Origin: Bradyrhizobium guangdongense
GTDB taxonomy: Bacteria > Pseudomonadota > Alphaproteobacteria > Rhizobiales > Xanthobacteraceae
Assembly: GCF_006483445.1 (NCBI RefSeq)
Contig: NZ_PPPT01000042.1
Coordinates: forward strand, 1 to 35,299
Length of the DNA: 35,299 nt
Reading direction: 5' to 3'
Position 1 is the first letter of the stretch, and every line of letters starts with the position of its first letter. The position numbers were made by a program, and so were the translations under genes. The notes under the pieces were generated by a model. That model had not been told where the DNA came from. It was given only the letters and a program-made list of their open reading frames with translations, and made no database searches. This document shows, piece after piece, positions 24,293 to 32,501 of this stretch.

Positions 24293-24388
24293 TGCTATCT
24301 TGCCTCTACGGCAATAGCTGTCAAACGACGGTTGCGACTTCAGGCCAAACTGCGCATCATCCACTCAACGAGAGCAGGGAGAGATGCC

Positions 24389-25861
24389 GTGGCCAAATCG
24401 CAATGGAGTTTTGAGAGCGCCGTCGAATTGTCGGCGGCACTGAACGCCAAAAAGGTTTCGTCGGTCGAGCTCACGCAGAACGCCATCAGCCGTATCGAGC
24501 GTCACGACGGCAAGATCAACGCGGTCTGCGTGCGCGATTTCGACCGTGCGCTCTCAGCCGCGCGCGAGGCCGATGCCGCCATTGGACGGGGCGAGCGGAA
24601 GCCGCTGCTCGGCCAGCCCTTGGCGATCAAGGAATCCTTCAACATCGCAGGGCTCCCGACGACCTGGGGCTACCCGCCGCAGAAGAATTTCAAGCCGGCG
24701 GAAGACGCGCTTCCCGTGACGCGGATCAAGGACGCCGGCGGCGTGATCCTCGGCAAGACCAACGTGCCGGTGGGGCTCGCCGACTGGCAGAGCTACAACG
24801 ACATCTACGGTACGACCAACAATCCCTACGATCTCGGCCGCACACCGGGCGGATCATCCGGCGGATCGTCGGCCTCGCTTGCGGCAGGCTTCTGCGCGCT
24901 TGCGACGGGCTCGGACATCGGCGGCTCGCTACGCACGCCGGCGTTTCATTGCGGTGTCTTCGCACACAAGCCGACCATCAATCTCTGCGCTGCGCGCGGC
25001 GAGACACCGCCACCATTTCCCGCGCTTCCCCGCGTCGACGACCTCGCCGTGATCGGGCCGATGGCGCGCAGCGCCGCGGACCTCACCTTGCTGCTCGACG
25101 TGATGGCCGGGCCCGACCCGCTGGAAGGCGGTGTCGCCTACCGCCTGGAGCTGCCGGCCGCGCGCCATCAGACGCTGAGGGATTTCAGGGTGCTGATCGT
25201 CGACAGCCATCCCGTTCTGCCGACCGATGAGGACGTCCGCGGCAGCATCGAGAAGCTGGCCGCCGGCCTCACCCGCGCCGGCGTGACGGTTGCGCGCGAG
25301 AGCCCGCTATTGCCGGATTTCGCCGAGACCTCGCGACTCTATATGCGCATGCTGCTGGGCTTCCTCGGCGCGTTCTTCCTGCCTGACGTCTATGCCGGCG
25401 CGAAAGCGGGCGCGAGCCAGCTCGCCCCCGACGACAGGAGCCTCGGCGCCGAACGTCTGCGCGGCATCGCCACAAGCCATCGCGCCTGGATCCTCGATGC
25501 CGGCGCGCGCCTGGGCTTGCGCGCGCAGTGGCGCGCTTTCTTCGGGAGCTTCGATGCGGTGATCTGTCCGATCATGCCGACGCCAGCCTATCCGCACGAC
25601 CATTCGCCGGACCAGGACCTGCGCCGCATCCGGATCGACGGCAAGGACTATCCCTATTCGGACCAGCTCGCCTGGCCCGGCATCGCAACGCTGCCCGGCC
25701 TGCCCGCAACCGCCGTCCCGCTCGGGCTGTCGAAGCAGGGCCTGCCGCTCGGCGTGCAGATCGTCGGGCCGTTCCTCGAGGACCGCACGCCGCTGAAGCT
25801 CGCGGAATTGATCGAGCGCGAGTTTGGCGGGTTTGTGCCGCCGCCGATGTTTGACGATTGA
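24389..25861 (+). CDS. Amidase signature family enzyme
   Basis: A 490-residue amidase-signature enzyme with the complete Ser-cisSer-Lys triad: Lys81 (LAIKESFN), Ser156 (GGSSGG) and nucleophile Ser180 (GSDIGGSLRTPA). The spacings 81-156-180 equal those of fatty acid amide hydrolase (142-217-241). It hydrolyses a carboxamide to an acid and ammonia, probably in the cytoplasm since no signal peptide is seen. It is not the GatA subunit by context, as no gatB or gatC is near. Translation most likely begins at the GTG at 24389, six bases after GGGAGA; an open frame reaches back to 24263 with no binding site. The substrate is unknown. Confidence 0.9.
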   Translation: MAKSQWSFESAVELSAALNAKKVSSVELTQNAISRIERHDGKINAVCVRDFDRALSAAREADAAIGRGERKPLLGQPLAIKESFNIAGLPTTWGYPPQKNFKPAEDALPVTRIKDAGGVILGKTNVPVGLADWQSYNDIYGTTNNPYDLGRTPGGSSGGSSASLAAGFCALATGSDIGGSLRTPAFHCGVFAHKPTINLCAARGETPPPFPALPRVDDLAVIGPMARSAADLTLLLDVMAGPDPLEGGVAYRLELPAARHQTLRDFRVLIVDSHPVLPTDEDVRGSIEKLAAGLTRAGVTVARESPLLPDFAETSRLYMRMLLGFLGAFFLPDVYAGAKAGASQLAPDDRSLGAERLRGIATSHRAWILDAGARLGLRAQWRAFFGSFDAVICPIMPTPAYPHDHSPDQDLRRIRIDGKDYPYSDQLAWPGIATLPGLPATAVPLGLSKQGLPLGVQIVGPFLEDRTPLKLAELIEREFGGFVPPPMFDD

Positions 25862-25864
25862 TCA

Positions 25865-26000
25865 CAGTCGTCCTGGCAAAAGCCAGGACCCATTGCCACA
25901 GCCGGTGGTTATGGTGCGAGATGGTCGTTACCAATCTTCGCCAAATCACATCCTGGGGTAATGGGTCCTGGATCTGCGCTTCGCTTGTCCAGGACGACTG
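25865..26000. repeat. Palindromic intergenic repeat, family D
   Basis: The outer arms CAGTCGTCCTGG and CCAGGACGACTG pair. AGCCAGGACCCATTGCCA and GGTAATGGGTCCTGG form an inner arm. It is related to the elements at 4721-4882 and 20088-20231. Confidence 0.8.
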
Positions 26001-26050
26001 CGAGAGTGCCGTTCGCGCATCGCGTCCATGATGGCGTATTGGAGAAAACA

Positions 26051-26403
26051 ATGAACAAGGACCTCGAAGAGCTCACCGCCCTCAACCGCGACTACGTCGC
26101 CTCCGTCCAAGGCTCGACGTCAAGCGCTTCAACGAGATCCTCGCGCCGGAATTCTACTGCTCCAATCCCGACAAGACGCTGGTCGATCGCGCCGCCTTCC
26201 TGGAGCAGACGGCGCGGCCGATCGCGATCCGCAATCTTCACGAGCACGACGTCGTGATCCGCATCCTCGGCGACTTCGCCATCATCCACGCCGCGACCAG
26301 CTACACCATGGCGGACGGTCAGCAGGCTACTGGGCGCTACACGGATTGCTGGGCGAAGCAGAACGGGAAGTGGTTCGCGGTTTCGGCTCACGTGTCGCGG
26401 TGA
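26051..26403 (+). pseudogene. NTF2/SnoaL-like protein gene with one-base frameshift
   Basis: From the ATG at 26051 (GGAG upstream) the frame reads MNKDLEELTALNRDYVASVQGS and then loses sense at about 26114. The next frame continues at once with DVKRFNEILAPEFYCSNPDK and runs to the TGA at 26401-26403, ending WFAVSAHVSR. The total of 353 bases is one short of a multiple of three, so restoring one base near GGCTC would give a 117-residue protein of the NTF2-like/DUF4440 type (a small cone-shaped fold with varied roles). Both halves keep normal codon use. It is either a fresh mutation or a sequencing error. No other ORF explains the region. Confidence 0.8.
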
Positions 26404-26434
26404 GGTGACGATCTGCACCTCCGCAAAAGCACTT

Positions 26435-26469
26435 GTAGCCCGGATTGCGCTTCGCTCCATCCGGGCTAC
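26435..26469. repeat. Short palindromic repeat, family E
   Basis: GTAGCCCGGAT pairs with ATCCGGGCTAC around GCGCTTCGC. The same unit occurs twice within 31337-31418. It lies between the convergent NTF2-like and alcohol dehydrogenase genes and could act as a bidirectional terminator. Confidence 0.8.
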
Positions 26470-26481
26470 GGACTGAAAACG

Positions 26482-27570
26482 CTAGCTATCGAACACGATC
26501 ACGCTGCGCAGCGTCTTGCCGGCTTTCATGTTGGCAAAGCCCTCGTTGATCTCGGACAGCTTCAGCTTGGCCGAGATCCAGTCCTCCAGATGCAGCCTTC
26601 CGCGCAGGTAGAAATCGACCAGGCGCGGCATGTCGACGCGGAAATGATTGGAGCCCATCGACGAGCCCTGGATCTTGCGCTCGCGCAGGAAGTCAAAGCC
26701 GTGCAGCTCGATCTTCTGGCCGAACGGGATCATGCCGACGATGGTCGCGGTGCCGCCGGGCGCCAGCATGCCAAAGGCCTGCTCGGCGGTTTCCTTGCGG
26801 CCGAGCACTTCGAACGAGTGATGCACGCCGCCGCCGGTGATCTCGCGCACCTGCTGGACGACATCACCGTTCTTGGGATCGACGATGTCAGTCGCACCCA
26901 GCTTGGTCGCGAGTTGCAGTTTTGCGGGATTGGTGTCGATGGCGATGATGCGGCCGGCGCCGGCGATCTGCGCGCCGTTGATCGCGGCCATGCCGACGCC
27001 GCCGCAGCCGATTACGGCCACGGTTTCGCCGGCCGTGACCTTTGCGGTGTTCACGACAGCGCCATAGCCGGTGATGACGCCGCAGCCGATCAGTGCGGCG
27101 AGATCGAGTGGCATCTCCTTCCGGATTTTCACGATGGCGTTCTCGTGCACCAGCATCTGCTCGGCAAAGGACGACAGATTGAGGAACTGGTGCAGCTTCT
27201 CTGAACGTGCCCATTGCATGCGGTTCGACGCGCCCGGCAGCATCTTCACGGTCGTGTCCGTGCAGAGCACGGTGCGCCCGGTGGTGCAATTGTCGCAGGT
27301 GCCGCAAAACACCGAGAGGCAGGTCACGACATGGTCGCCCGGCTTCACATAGGTGACGTCGGAGCCGACCTGCTCGACCACGCCGGCCGATTCATGGCCG
27401 AGCACCGCCGGCAGCGGATGCGGATAGAGGCCTTCCATGAAGTGCAGATCGGAGTGACAGAGACCGGCGACCGAGGTGCGGATCAGCACCTCGCGCGGGC
27501 CCGGCTTCGGCAGGCTGACATCCTCGATGACCAGCGGCTTGTTGACTTCATGGAGGACGGCGGCCTTCAT
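26482..27570 (-). CDS. Zinc-dependent alcohol dehydrogenase (MDR family)
   Basis: A 362-residue medium-chain dehydrogenase. Catalytic zinc ligands are Cys38, His59 (GHE) and Cys163 (GCGV). Four structural-zinc cysteines are at 89, 92, 95 and 103 (CGTCDNCTTGRTVLC). The NAD-binding GCGGVG is at 188-193, followed by Asp near 216 (IIAIDTN), which favours NAD over NADP. It resembles class III-type alcohol dehydrogenases and probably oxidises a primary or aromatic alcohol. GGGAG precedes the ATG. It lies 45 bases downstream of the large acyl-CoA dehydrogenase gene on the same strand, so the two are likely cotranscribed. Confidence 0.93.
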   Translation of the reverse strand: MKAAVLHEVNKPLVIEDVSLPKPGPREVLIRTSVAGLCHSDLHFMEGLYPHPLPAVLGHESAGVVEQVGSDVTYVKPGDHVVTCLSVFCGTCDNCTTGRTVLCTDTTVKMLPGASNRMQWARSEKLHQFLNLSSFAEQMLVHENAIVKIRKEMPLDLAALIGCGVITGYGAVVNTAKVTAGETVAVIGCGGVGMAAINGAQIAGAGRIIAIDTNPAKLQLATKLGATDIVDPKNGDVVQQVREITGGGVHHSFEVLGRKETAEQAFGMLAPGGTATIVGMIPFGQKIELHGFDFLRERKIQGSSMGSNHFRVDMPRLVDFYLRGRLHLEDWISAKLKLSEINEGFANMKAGKTLRSVIVFDS

Positions 27571-27615
27571 CGAGCACTCCCTGTGGCTTTTCTTGGTTTG
27601 AACGTCGGGCGCAGC

Positions 27616-29397
27616 CTACGCCGCCAGAATCAATTCGCCAACCTCGGCCATGTTGGCATCGCGCTCGCCGAGCAGCAGGGATGCGATGGCCTGCTGCGTG
27701 GCATTTTCCGTCAGCCGGAACGGGTCGTTGACGGACACGCGGTGGTCGATCACCAGCCGCGACAGCAAGAGCCTGCGCGCGTCGCCGCGCATGGCGTAGA
27801 TGCGATCGGCTTCCCAGGCGAGCGCAACCGCGCTTGCGACATGATAGAGCACGCTGGTGGCACGCCGCGCATCGGCTTCGTTGTCGGCACGGCTCGCAAC
27901 TTCGCGCGCAAAACCGACGGCCTTGTCGGTGAGGCTGCGGAGCTTGTCGCGCCAGGCCTGCGGCACGGTCGAACTGTCGTCGAGCCGCGCATGCAGATCG
28001 GCTGCAAGCGCGGATTCGGCGCCATGGCGGCCGACCGCGCGCCGCAGCGCGTCGATCGCGACGATGTTGCCGGTGCCTTCCCAGACCGAACCGAGATGGG
28101 CATCACGCAGCAGGCGCGCGGTAGCGAATTCCTCGATGTAGCCGATCCCGCCCCGCATCTCCAACGCATCGCCGCAGACCTTTCGCGCATCGCGCGTGGC
28201 GCGGAATTTCAGCGTCGGCGTCAGGATACGCAGCAGCGCGGCCGCATCCTGGCTACCGGCCTCGGCGCGATCGAGCGCGTCGGCGGTCAGAAAGCTCATC
28301 GACAGCGCCTGCTCGACCGGCAGCATGATCTTCAGCATCTGCCGCCGCCCGAGCGGCAGATCGAGGATGCGGCTGCCGAACACCACGCGGTTCTTCGCGA
28401 CCGTCATCGCGTCGTGATAGGCGCGGCGCATCAATGCGGTGGATTTGACGCCGTTGGAGAGCCGCGACGAGTTCACCATCTCGGCCATCTGGACAAAGCC
28501 GCGGTCGAGCTTGCCGACCGCATAGGCGATCGCGCCCTCCAGCTTGATCTCGCCCGAGGCCATCGAGCGGGTGCCGAGCTTGTCCTTGAGACGCACGATC
28601 CGGTAGTGGTTCTGCGAGCCGTCGTCGAGGAAGCGCGGCATCAGGAACAGGCCGACGCCACGCGTGCCGGGGCCGGCGCCTTCGGGGCGCGCCAAGAGCA
28701 TCACGACCTTTGCGTCGGCATTCGAGCAGAACCATTTTTCGCCGTGGAGGCGCCAATGATCGCCCTCCTGCACGGCCGTCGTCGTGAGCGTGCCGACATC
28801 GGAGCCGCCTTCCTTCTCCGTCATGAACTGGCCGCCTTGCGTCAGCTTGCTCATGTCGGTCGAGGTCAGCCCGTCGAGATATCTTGCCTTCAGCGCGTCG
28901 CTGCCGAAATTCGCGAGCAGCTTTGCGCAGCCGTCGGTCACGTTGATCGGGCAGCCCATGCCGAATTCGGTCTGGTTGAACAGGAAGGTGAAGGCGTGTT
29001 TTGCCACGACGGGATATTTGTCCGGCCAGCCCATGATGCCCTTGCGGAGCGACAGCGCATGGATGCCGAACTCGCCGAACGCGGCGTTCTCGAGCTCACG
29101 ATAGGCCGGGTGATATTCGATCCACTGCGTGTCGCGGCCGAACTTGTCGCGCTGATGCAGCACCGGTGTGTGCCGGTCGGCAAGCCGCGCGCAGTCGTCG
29201 AGACGGCCGCCGGCGAGTTCGCCGAGGCGATCCAGGTGCGGCTCGATGTGCCGGAAGAGCTTTTCCGGCAGATGGATGCGCAACAGATCCGTCAACGCGG
29301 GATCGGCGCGATAGAAATTCATGCCCGTGGTGTCCGGTGCCAGCAGGCCCGGCTGATTGGCGGGCGCATCCGTCCGATGCGCGATGGGCTTCTGCAT
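27616..29397 (-). CDS. Large acyl-CoA dehydrogenase, AidB-like
   Basis: A 593-residue acyl-CoA dehydrogenase of the long type. The central loop MTEKEGGSDVG contacts flavin and substrate. The C-terminal SVWEGTGNIVAIDALR carries Glu440 at the catalytic-base position of this branch, and about 130 further helical residues follow. The length and the T-E-K-x-G-G-S-D and W-E-G-T-G-N motifs match AidB and its relatives. AidB itself is an alkylation-response protein that binds DNA, but many relatives are plain catabolic enzymes. The neighbouring alcohol dehydrogenase, SDR and crotonase suggest catabolism here. GAGG precedes the ATG. The 247 bases to the divergent SDR gene should hold both promoters; I see no clear sites. 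Confidence 0.9.
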   Translation of the reverse strand: MQKPIAHRTDAPANQPGLLAPDTTGMNFYRADPALTDLLRIHLPEKLFRHIEPHLDRLGELAGGRLDDCARLADRHTPVLHQRDKFGRDTQWIEYHPAYRELENAAFGEFGIHALSLRKGIMGWPDKYPVVAKHAFTFLFNQTEFGMGCPINVTDGCAKLLANFGSDALKARYLDGLTSTDMSKLTQGGQFMTEKEGGSDVGTLTTTAVQEGDHWRLHGEKWFCSNADAKVVMLLARPEGAGPGTRGVGLFLMPRFLDDGSQNHYRIVRLKDKLGTRSMASGEIKLEGAIAYAVGKLDRGFVQMAEMVNSSRLSNGVKSTALMRRAYHDAMTVAKNRVVFGSRILDLPLGRRQMLKIMLPVEQALSMSFLTADALDRAEAGSQDAAALLRILTPTLKFRATRDARKVCGDALEMRGGIGYIEEFATARLLRDAHLGSVWEGTGNIVAIDALRRAVGRHGAESALAADLHARLDDSSTVPQAWRDKLRSLTDKAVGFAREVASRADNEADARRATSVLYHVASAVALAWEADRIYAMRGDARRLLLSRLVIDHRVSVNDPFRLTENATQQAIASLLLGERDANMAEVGELILAA

Positions 29398-29644
29398 GGT
29401 CGACCTCGTCGTTTCCGTCCCGCGGCATTCGCTGGCTCGCGGTTTACCGCTTGCCGCGTTGAATGATGTGGATCATGCTCCAGACCAAGGGACGGATAAA
29501 GCCCGCAAAAATTCAGGGAGGCATGAGCTCAGGGATGGACCGGCCCGCTCTGCGGAATTGTGATCGACCTGCTCTGGCATCGCTTCTGGTTGTCCGTCGC
29601 AGCCGTACATAGATGCGCTGCTCCTGCCCTCCGAGGATCGCCCT

Positions 29645-30346
29645 ATGGAACACCCGAAATACACCAACGCGCTGATCGTCGGCGCCGGCGAAGGATTGAG
29701 CGCCTCGCTGGCGCGGCTGCTCTCGCGCCAGGGCCTGCGCGTGGCGCTCGCGGCCCGCAAGGTCGAAAAACTCGGCGCGCTCTGCGGCGAGACCAAAGCG
29801 AAGGCCTATGCGTGCGATGCCACGCAGCCCGAGGAGGTCGAGCGCCTGTTCGGCCTCGTCGAGCGCGAGATCGGCACGCCCGACCTCGTGATCTACAACG
29901 CCAGCGGAAGGAGCCGCGGGCCGTTCGTCGAGCTGGTGCCGGCCGATGTCGCGCAGGCGATTGCGGTCAGCGCCTATGGCGGCTTCCTGGTGGCACAACA
30001 GGCGGCGCAGCGGATGCTGCCGAACAAGCACGGCGCGATCCTGTTCACGGGCGCCTCGGCCAGCGTCAAGGGCTATGCGCAATCGGCGCCGTTCGCGATG
30101 GGAAAATTCGCGCTGCGTGGCCTCGCGCAAAGCATGGCGCGCGAGCTTTCGCCGCAGGGCATTCATGTCGCGCATTTCGTGATCGACGGCGGCATCCGGA
30201 GTGCGGCCCGCACCGAGCCCGCAGACAAGCCGGATTCGATGCTCGACCCCGATGCGATCGCGGAAAGCTATTGGAACGTGCTGCAGCAGCCTCGCAGCGC
30301 CTGGGCCTGGGAGATGGAGCTGCGGCCCTGGGTGGAGAAGTTTTGA
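29645..30346 (+). CDS. SDR-fold protein with altered active site
   Basis: A 233-residue short-chain dehydrogenase/reductase-fold protein. The cofactor loop is unusual: VGAGEGLSAS at about 12-21 instead of TGxxxGIG. The N-A-S-G segment is kept near residues 85-88. The active-site row reads GASAS (136-140) and then F-A-M-G-K (150-154), so the catalytic Tyr of YxxxK is Phe150 while Lys154 is kept. Unless another residue substitutes, normal dehydrogenase chemistry is unlikely. It may bind NAD(P) without turnover or use another mechanism. The conserved stretch ARELSPQGIHVAHFVIDGGI suggests a defined subfamily rather than decay. It is divergent from the AidB-like gene. Confidence 0.85.
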   Translation: MEHPKYTNALIVGAGEGLSASLARLLSRQGLRVALAARKVEKLGALCGETKAKAYACDATQPEEVERLFGLVEREIGTPDLVIYNASGRSRGPFVELVPADVAQAIAVSAYGGFLVAQQAAQRMLPNKHGAILFTGASASVKGYAQSAPFAMGKFALRGLAQSMARELSPQGIHVAHFVIDGGIRSAARTEPADKPDSMLDPDAIAESYWNVLQQPRSAWAWEMELRPWVEKF

Positions 30347-30358
30347 CGGTACGATGCC

Positions 30359-30473
30359 GTAGGGTGGGTTAGCCGAAGGCGTAATCCACCTCTTTACTTT
30401 CCGCGGAGACAGAAGTGGTGGGTTACGCCCAGCGAACTGCGCTTCGCGCAGTCGCCAGGCTAACCCACCCTAC
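30359..30473. repeat. Palindromic intergenic repeat, family C
   Basis: GTAGGGTGGGTTAGCC pairs with GGCTAACCCACCCTAC, and GGCGTAATCCACC with GGTGGGTTACGCC inside. It is a second copy of the element at 10279-10398. Confidence 0.88.
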
Positions 30474-30502
30474 GAGACCAACAAGAAATAACGGGGAGCG
30501 AG

Positions 30503-31333
30503 ATGACCACCGAAACCACCATCGACACCGGCACCAACGAACTGCTCTGCGTCATCCGTGACCGCGTCGCCATCATCACGCTGAACCGGCCGGAGGCGCG
30601 CAATTCGCTGTCCGACAATCTCACGCCGGCGCTGCGCACGATGATCCGCACCTGCGGCGAGGACCCCAATGTCGGCGCTCTCCTTCTCACTGGCGCAGGC
30701 GCCGCCTTCTGCGCCGGCGGCAATGTCAAGGGTATGGGCGCGCATCGCGACAAAGCGAAGCTCGAAATGTCCTTTGACGCAAAGGTCGCCGATCTCCAGG
30801 AACGGCAGCGCCTCCTCACCGGCGCGCTGGTCGCGGTGCGCAAGCCGACGATTGCCGCCCTCCCCGGCCCTGCAGTGGGCGCCGGCCTCGCGATCGCAAT
30901 GGCCTGCGACATCCGCATCGCCGCGCAGTCAGCCTTCCTCGCGACCGGCTATAACCGCGTTGCGCTCAGCGGCGATTACGGCATCGCTTGGCTGCTCACG
31001 CGACTCGTCGGGACGTCGCGGGCGCGCGAATTGATGTTCACCGGCGACAAGGTGGACGCCGCGCGCTGCGAGGTAATCGGGCTGGTCAACCGCGTGGTGC
31101 CCGACGACAAGCTGCAGACGGAAGCCTTTGCGCTTGCCAAATCGCTCGCGGAGGGCCCGCGGCTGGCGCTGCGCTACATGAAGGACAATCTCGACGAAGC
31201 CCTGCTGTTCGACTTCGAGACCGCCCGCGATCACGAAGCGGAGCGACTTGTGCGCCTGACCACGACGGCGGATCACAAGGAAGCGGTGCAGGCTTTCATC
31301 GACAAGCGCAAGCCGGTGTTTACGGGGAAGTAG
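30503..31333 (+). CDS. Crotonase-fold protein (enoyl-CoA hydratase/isomerase family)
   Basis: A 276-residue crotonase-family protein: ITLNRPEARNSLS (about 25-37), FCAGGNVKGMG (about 69-79) and the second oxyanion segment VGAGLAIAMACD (about 125-136). At the two catalytic Glu positions of rat enoyl-CoA hydratase it has Ala (in GAGLAI) and Tyr (in TGYNRV). An Asp in SGDYG lies where isomerase-like members such as PaaG and enoyl-CoA isomerases carry their acidic residue. Isomerase activity is the better guess. GGGGAG precedes the ATG. It follows the SDR gene with a repeat between them. Confidence 0.88.
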   Translation: MTTETTIDTGTNELLCVIRDRVAIITLNRPEARNSLSDNLTPALRTMIRTCGEDPNVGALLLTGAGAAFCAGGNVKGMGAHRDKAKLEMSFDAKVADLQERQRLLTGALVAVRKPTIAALPGPAVGAGLAIAMACDIRIAAQSAFLATGYNRVALSGDYGIAWLLTRLVGTSRARELMFTGDKVDAARCEVIGLVNRVVPDDKLQTEAFALAKSLAEGPRLALRYMKDNLDEALLFDFETARDHEAERLVRLTTTADHKEAVQAFIDKRKPVFTGK

Positions 31334-31336
31334 CGT

Positions 31337-31418
31337 GTAGCCCGGATGGAGCGCAGCGTAATCCGGGACAGGCCATGTGGTGAGAACCCCGGATTGCGCT
31401 TCGCTCCATCCGGGCTAC
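31337..31418. repeat. Palindromic repeat, family E (double unit)
   Basis: GTAGCCCGGATGGAGCG at the left pairs with CGCTCCATCCGGGCTAC at the right, and AATCCGGG with CCCCGGATT inside. It starts directly after the crotonase stop codon. One such unit alone lies at 26435-26469. Confidence 0.85.
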
Positions 31419-31435
31419 GGGGGCGGCTTTCCGGC

Positions 31436-31473
31436 AAAAAGAAAGCCCAGCTCCGGATCGACCGGAGCCGGGC
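31436..31473 (-). terminator. Rho-independent terminator of the GNAT gene
   Basis: Read on the minus strand, a 12-base GC-rich stem (31445-31456 with 31462-31473, one mismatch) with a 5-base loop is followed by TTTCTTTTT. It starts 11 bases after the GNAT stop codon. Confidence 0.88.
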
Positions 31474-31483
31474 CTCGAGTGGT

Positions 31484-32107
31484 TCAGGCCGCGGCTGAGG
31501 GGCTGGCGGCCTGACGGGAAAGGGCGGCGAGACGCCAGCTCGCACAGGGAATGTCCTTGGGCGCTGTTGCGATCTGCTTGTCGAAGCGGACGAGCTTCCA
31601 GTCATCAGGATGGTTGATGAAATCGAAGCCTGACTTGCGGGCGAGCGAGATCATGGTCTCGTTGGAGCGCAACGTGTCGCCATAGAGGTGTTCGGCACCG
31701 AACGCGGCCGCGCGGCATTCGAGATTCTTCATCAGCGCGGAGCCGATGCCGTGGCCCTGCCAGCGGTCGTCGACGGAAAGACCGAACTCGACGGTCGAGG
31801 TCTCTGCGTTGAAAGCATAGCGCGCTTCGCCGACGATGGTCTCGAAACCATCCACCGTCATCGTCGCGACGACACTGAAACGTTCGCGCTCACCGATCTG
31901 GAGGAAGTCGTGCAGCAGACCCTTGGGAAGCTCGCTGATCGCGCCGAAGAAACGGTTGTAGCGCGAGCGGGTCGATAGCGAACGGACGTAATGCTGCAGT
32001 TCCTCGGTATCGCGCGGCTCGACGAATCGTAGCGTCAGCGGCGCGCCGTGGCGGGTGCGCAAGGCATCCGAATATTGCTTCAGGTCATCCAGGCGAAGGG
32101 TGCTCAT
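31484..32107 (-). CDS. GNAT-family N-acetyltransferase
   Basis: A 207-residue protein with one GNAT domain (about 25-175). The acetyl-CoA-binding motif A is VDDRWQGHGIGSALM, with the Q-x-x-G-x-G loop, and it is preceded by the beta strand VEFGLSV. The N-terminal region (LTLRFVEPRDTEELQHYVRSLSTRSRYNRFFG) is the form seen in GNAT domains fused to acetyl-CoA synthetase-like proteins and in stand-alone protein acetyltransferases such as Pat. A lysine acetyltransferase is possible, which would suit a genome region rich in CoA ligases, but this is inference. It is a single-gene unit with its own terminator; another terminator separates it from the DUF1127 gene upstream. Confidence 0.88.
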   Translation of the reverse strand: MSTLRLDDLKQYSDALRTRHGAPLTLRFVEPRDTEELQHYVRSLSTRSRYNRFFGAISELPKGLLHDFLQIGERERFSVVATMTVDGFETIVGEARYAFNAETSTVEFGLSVDDRWQGHGIGSALMKNLECRAAAFGAEHLYGDTLRSNETMISLARKSGFDFINHPDDWKLVRFDKQIATAPKDIPCASWRLAALSRQAASPSAAA

Positions 32108-32122
32108 GACACGATCCCGCGC

Positions 32123-32164
32123 AAAAAAAAGGACCGCCGGCGCCCCTGAGAAGGCAGCGCCGGC
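32123..32164 (-). terminator. Rho-independent terminator of the DUF1127 gene
   Basis: On the minus strand GCCGGCGC (32157-32164) pairs with GCGCCGGC (32136-32143) across a 13-base loop, and a run of eight T follows (32123-32130). It lies between the DUF1127 stop and the GNAT start. Confidence 0.85.
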
Positions 32165-32175
32165 CCGGCGGCCAA

Positions 32176-32379
32176 TCAGGCCCGCCAGAAGGGTTTGTCG
32201 GCTTCGTACGCAACGTCACTCCAGGAGAGGCCGATGTCCTGGAGATCGCGGGTGGTCCAATTGGCGAGCTCGCGGCGGGTCCGGTAGCGCTCGTGCCAGA
32301 CATGCAAGGTTTCGCCGATCTGGTAGAGCAAGCTCGGCGCATGATGATTTGTCATCGAATTGTGAGTGAGCGTAGACAT
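32176..32379 (-). CDS. DUF1127 (YjiS-like) small protein
   Basis: A 67-residue protein whose C-terminal half is a DUF1127 domain: RTRRELANWTTRDLQDIGLSWSDVAYEADKPFW. The Arg-rich start and the L-x-D-I-G-L-S turn are its hallmark. The N-terminal 25 residues are variable in such proteins. Small DUF1127 proteins of alphaproteobacteria bind RNA and are linked to phosphate and carbon metabolism and to stress; longer ones such as this are less studied. AAGGAG six bases before the ATG is a very strong ribosome binding site, which suggests high expression. It is divergent from the LysR-type gene. Confidence 0.92.
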   Translation of the reverse strand: MSTLTHNSMTNHHAPSLLYQIGETLHVWHERYRTRRELANWTTRDLQDIGLSWSDVAYEADKPFWRA

Positions 32380-32458
32380 TTTCAGCTCCTTGAGCTAACG
32401 TTGGACGCTAATATCTGCCTGCGATGCGCCTTCCACAAACGACAATTTGTACCCATTC

Positions 32459-32477
32459 GCATGATATAAGCTCATGC
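32459..32477 (+). promoter_or_regulatory. Candidate LysR-type operator
   Basis: GCATGA-N7-TCATGC is a perfect 6-base inverted pair that includes the T-N11-A form of LysR-type sites. It ends 24 bases before the regulator's start, in the 122-base gap it shares with the divergent DUF1127 gene. Binding by this regulator is inferred from position. Confidence 0.5.
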
Positions 32478-32501
32478 ATATGCTGACAGTCCTGCTGCCA
32501 A

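Noticed and set aside
24389..25861. Glutamyl-tRNA amidotransferase subunit A
   Set aside because: The amidase fold and triad are shared, but there are no gatB or gatC genes nearby, and the sequence outside the signature region looks like a general amidase.
27214..29466. A 750-codon open frame on the plus strand
   Set aside because: It lies antisense to the alcohol dehydrogenase and AidB-like genes, which have full family motifs. The predicted protein is Arg/His/Ala-rich with no recognisable domain, as expected for a GC-rich shadow frame.
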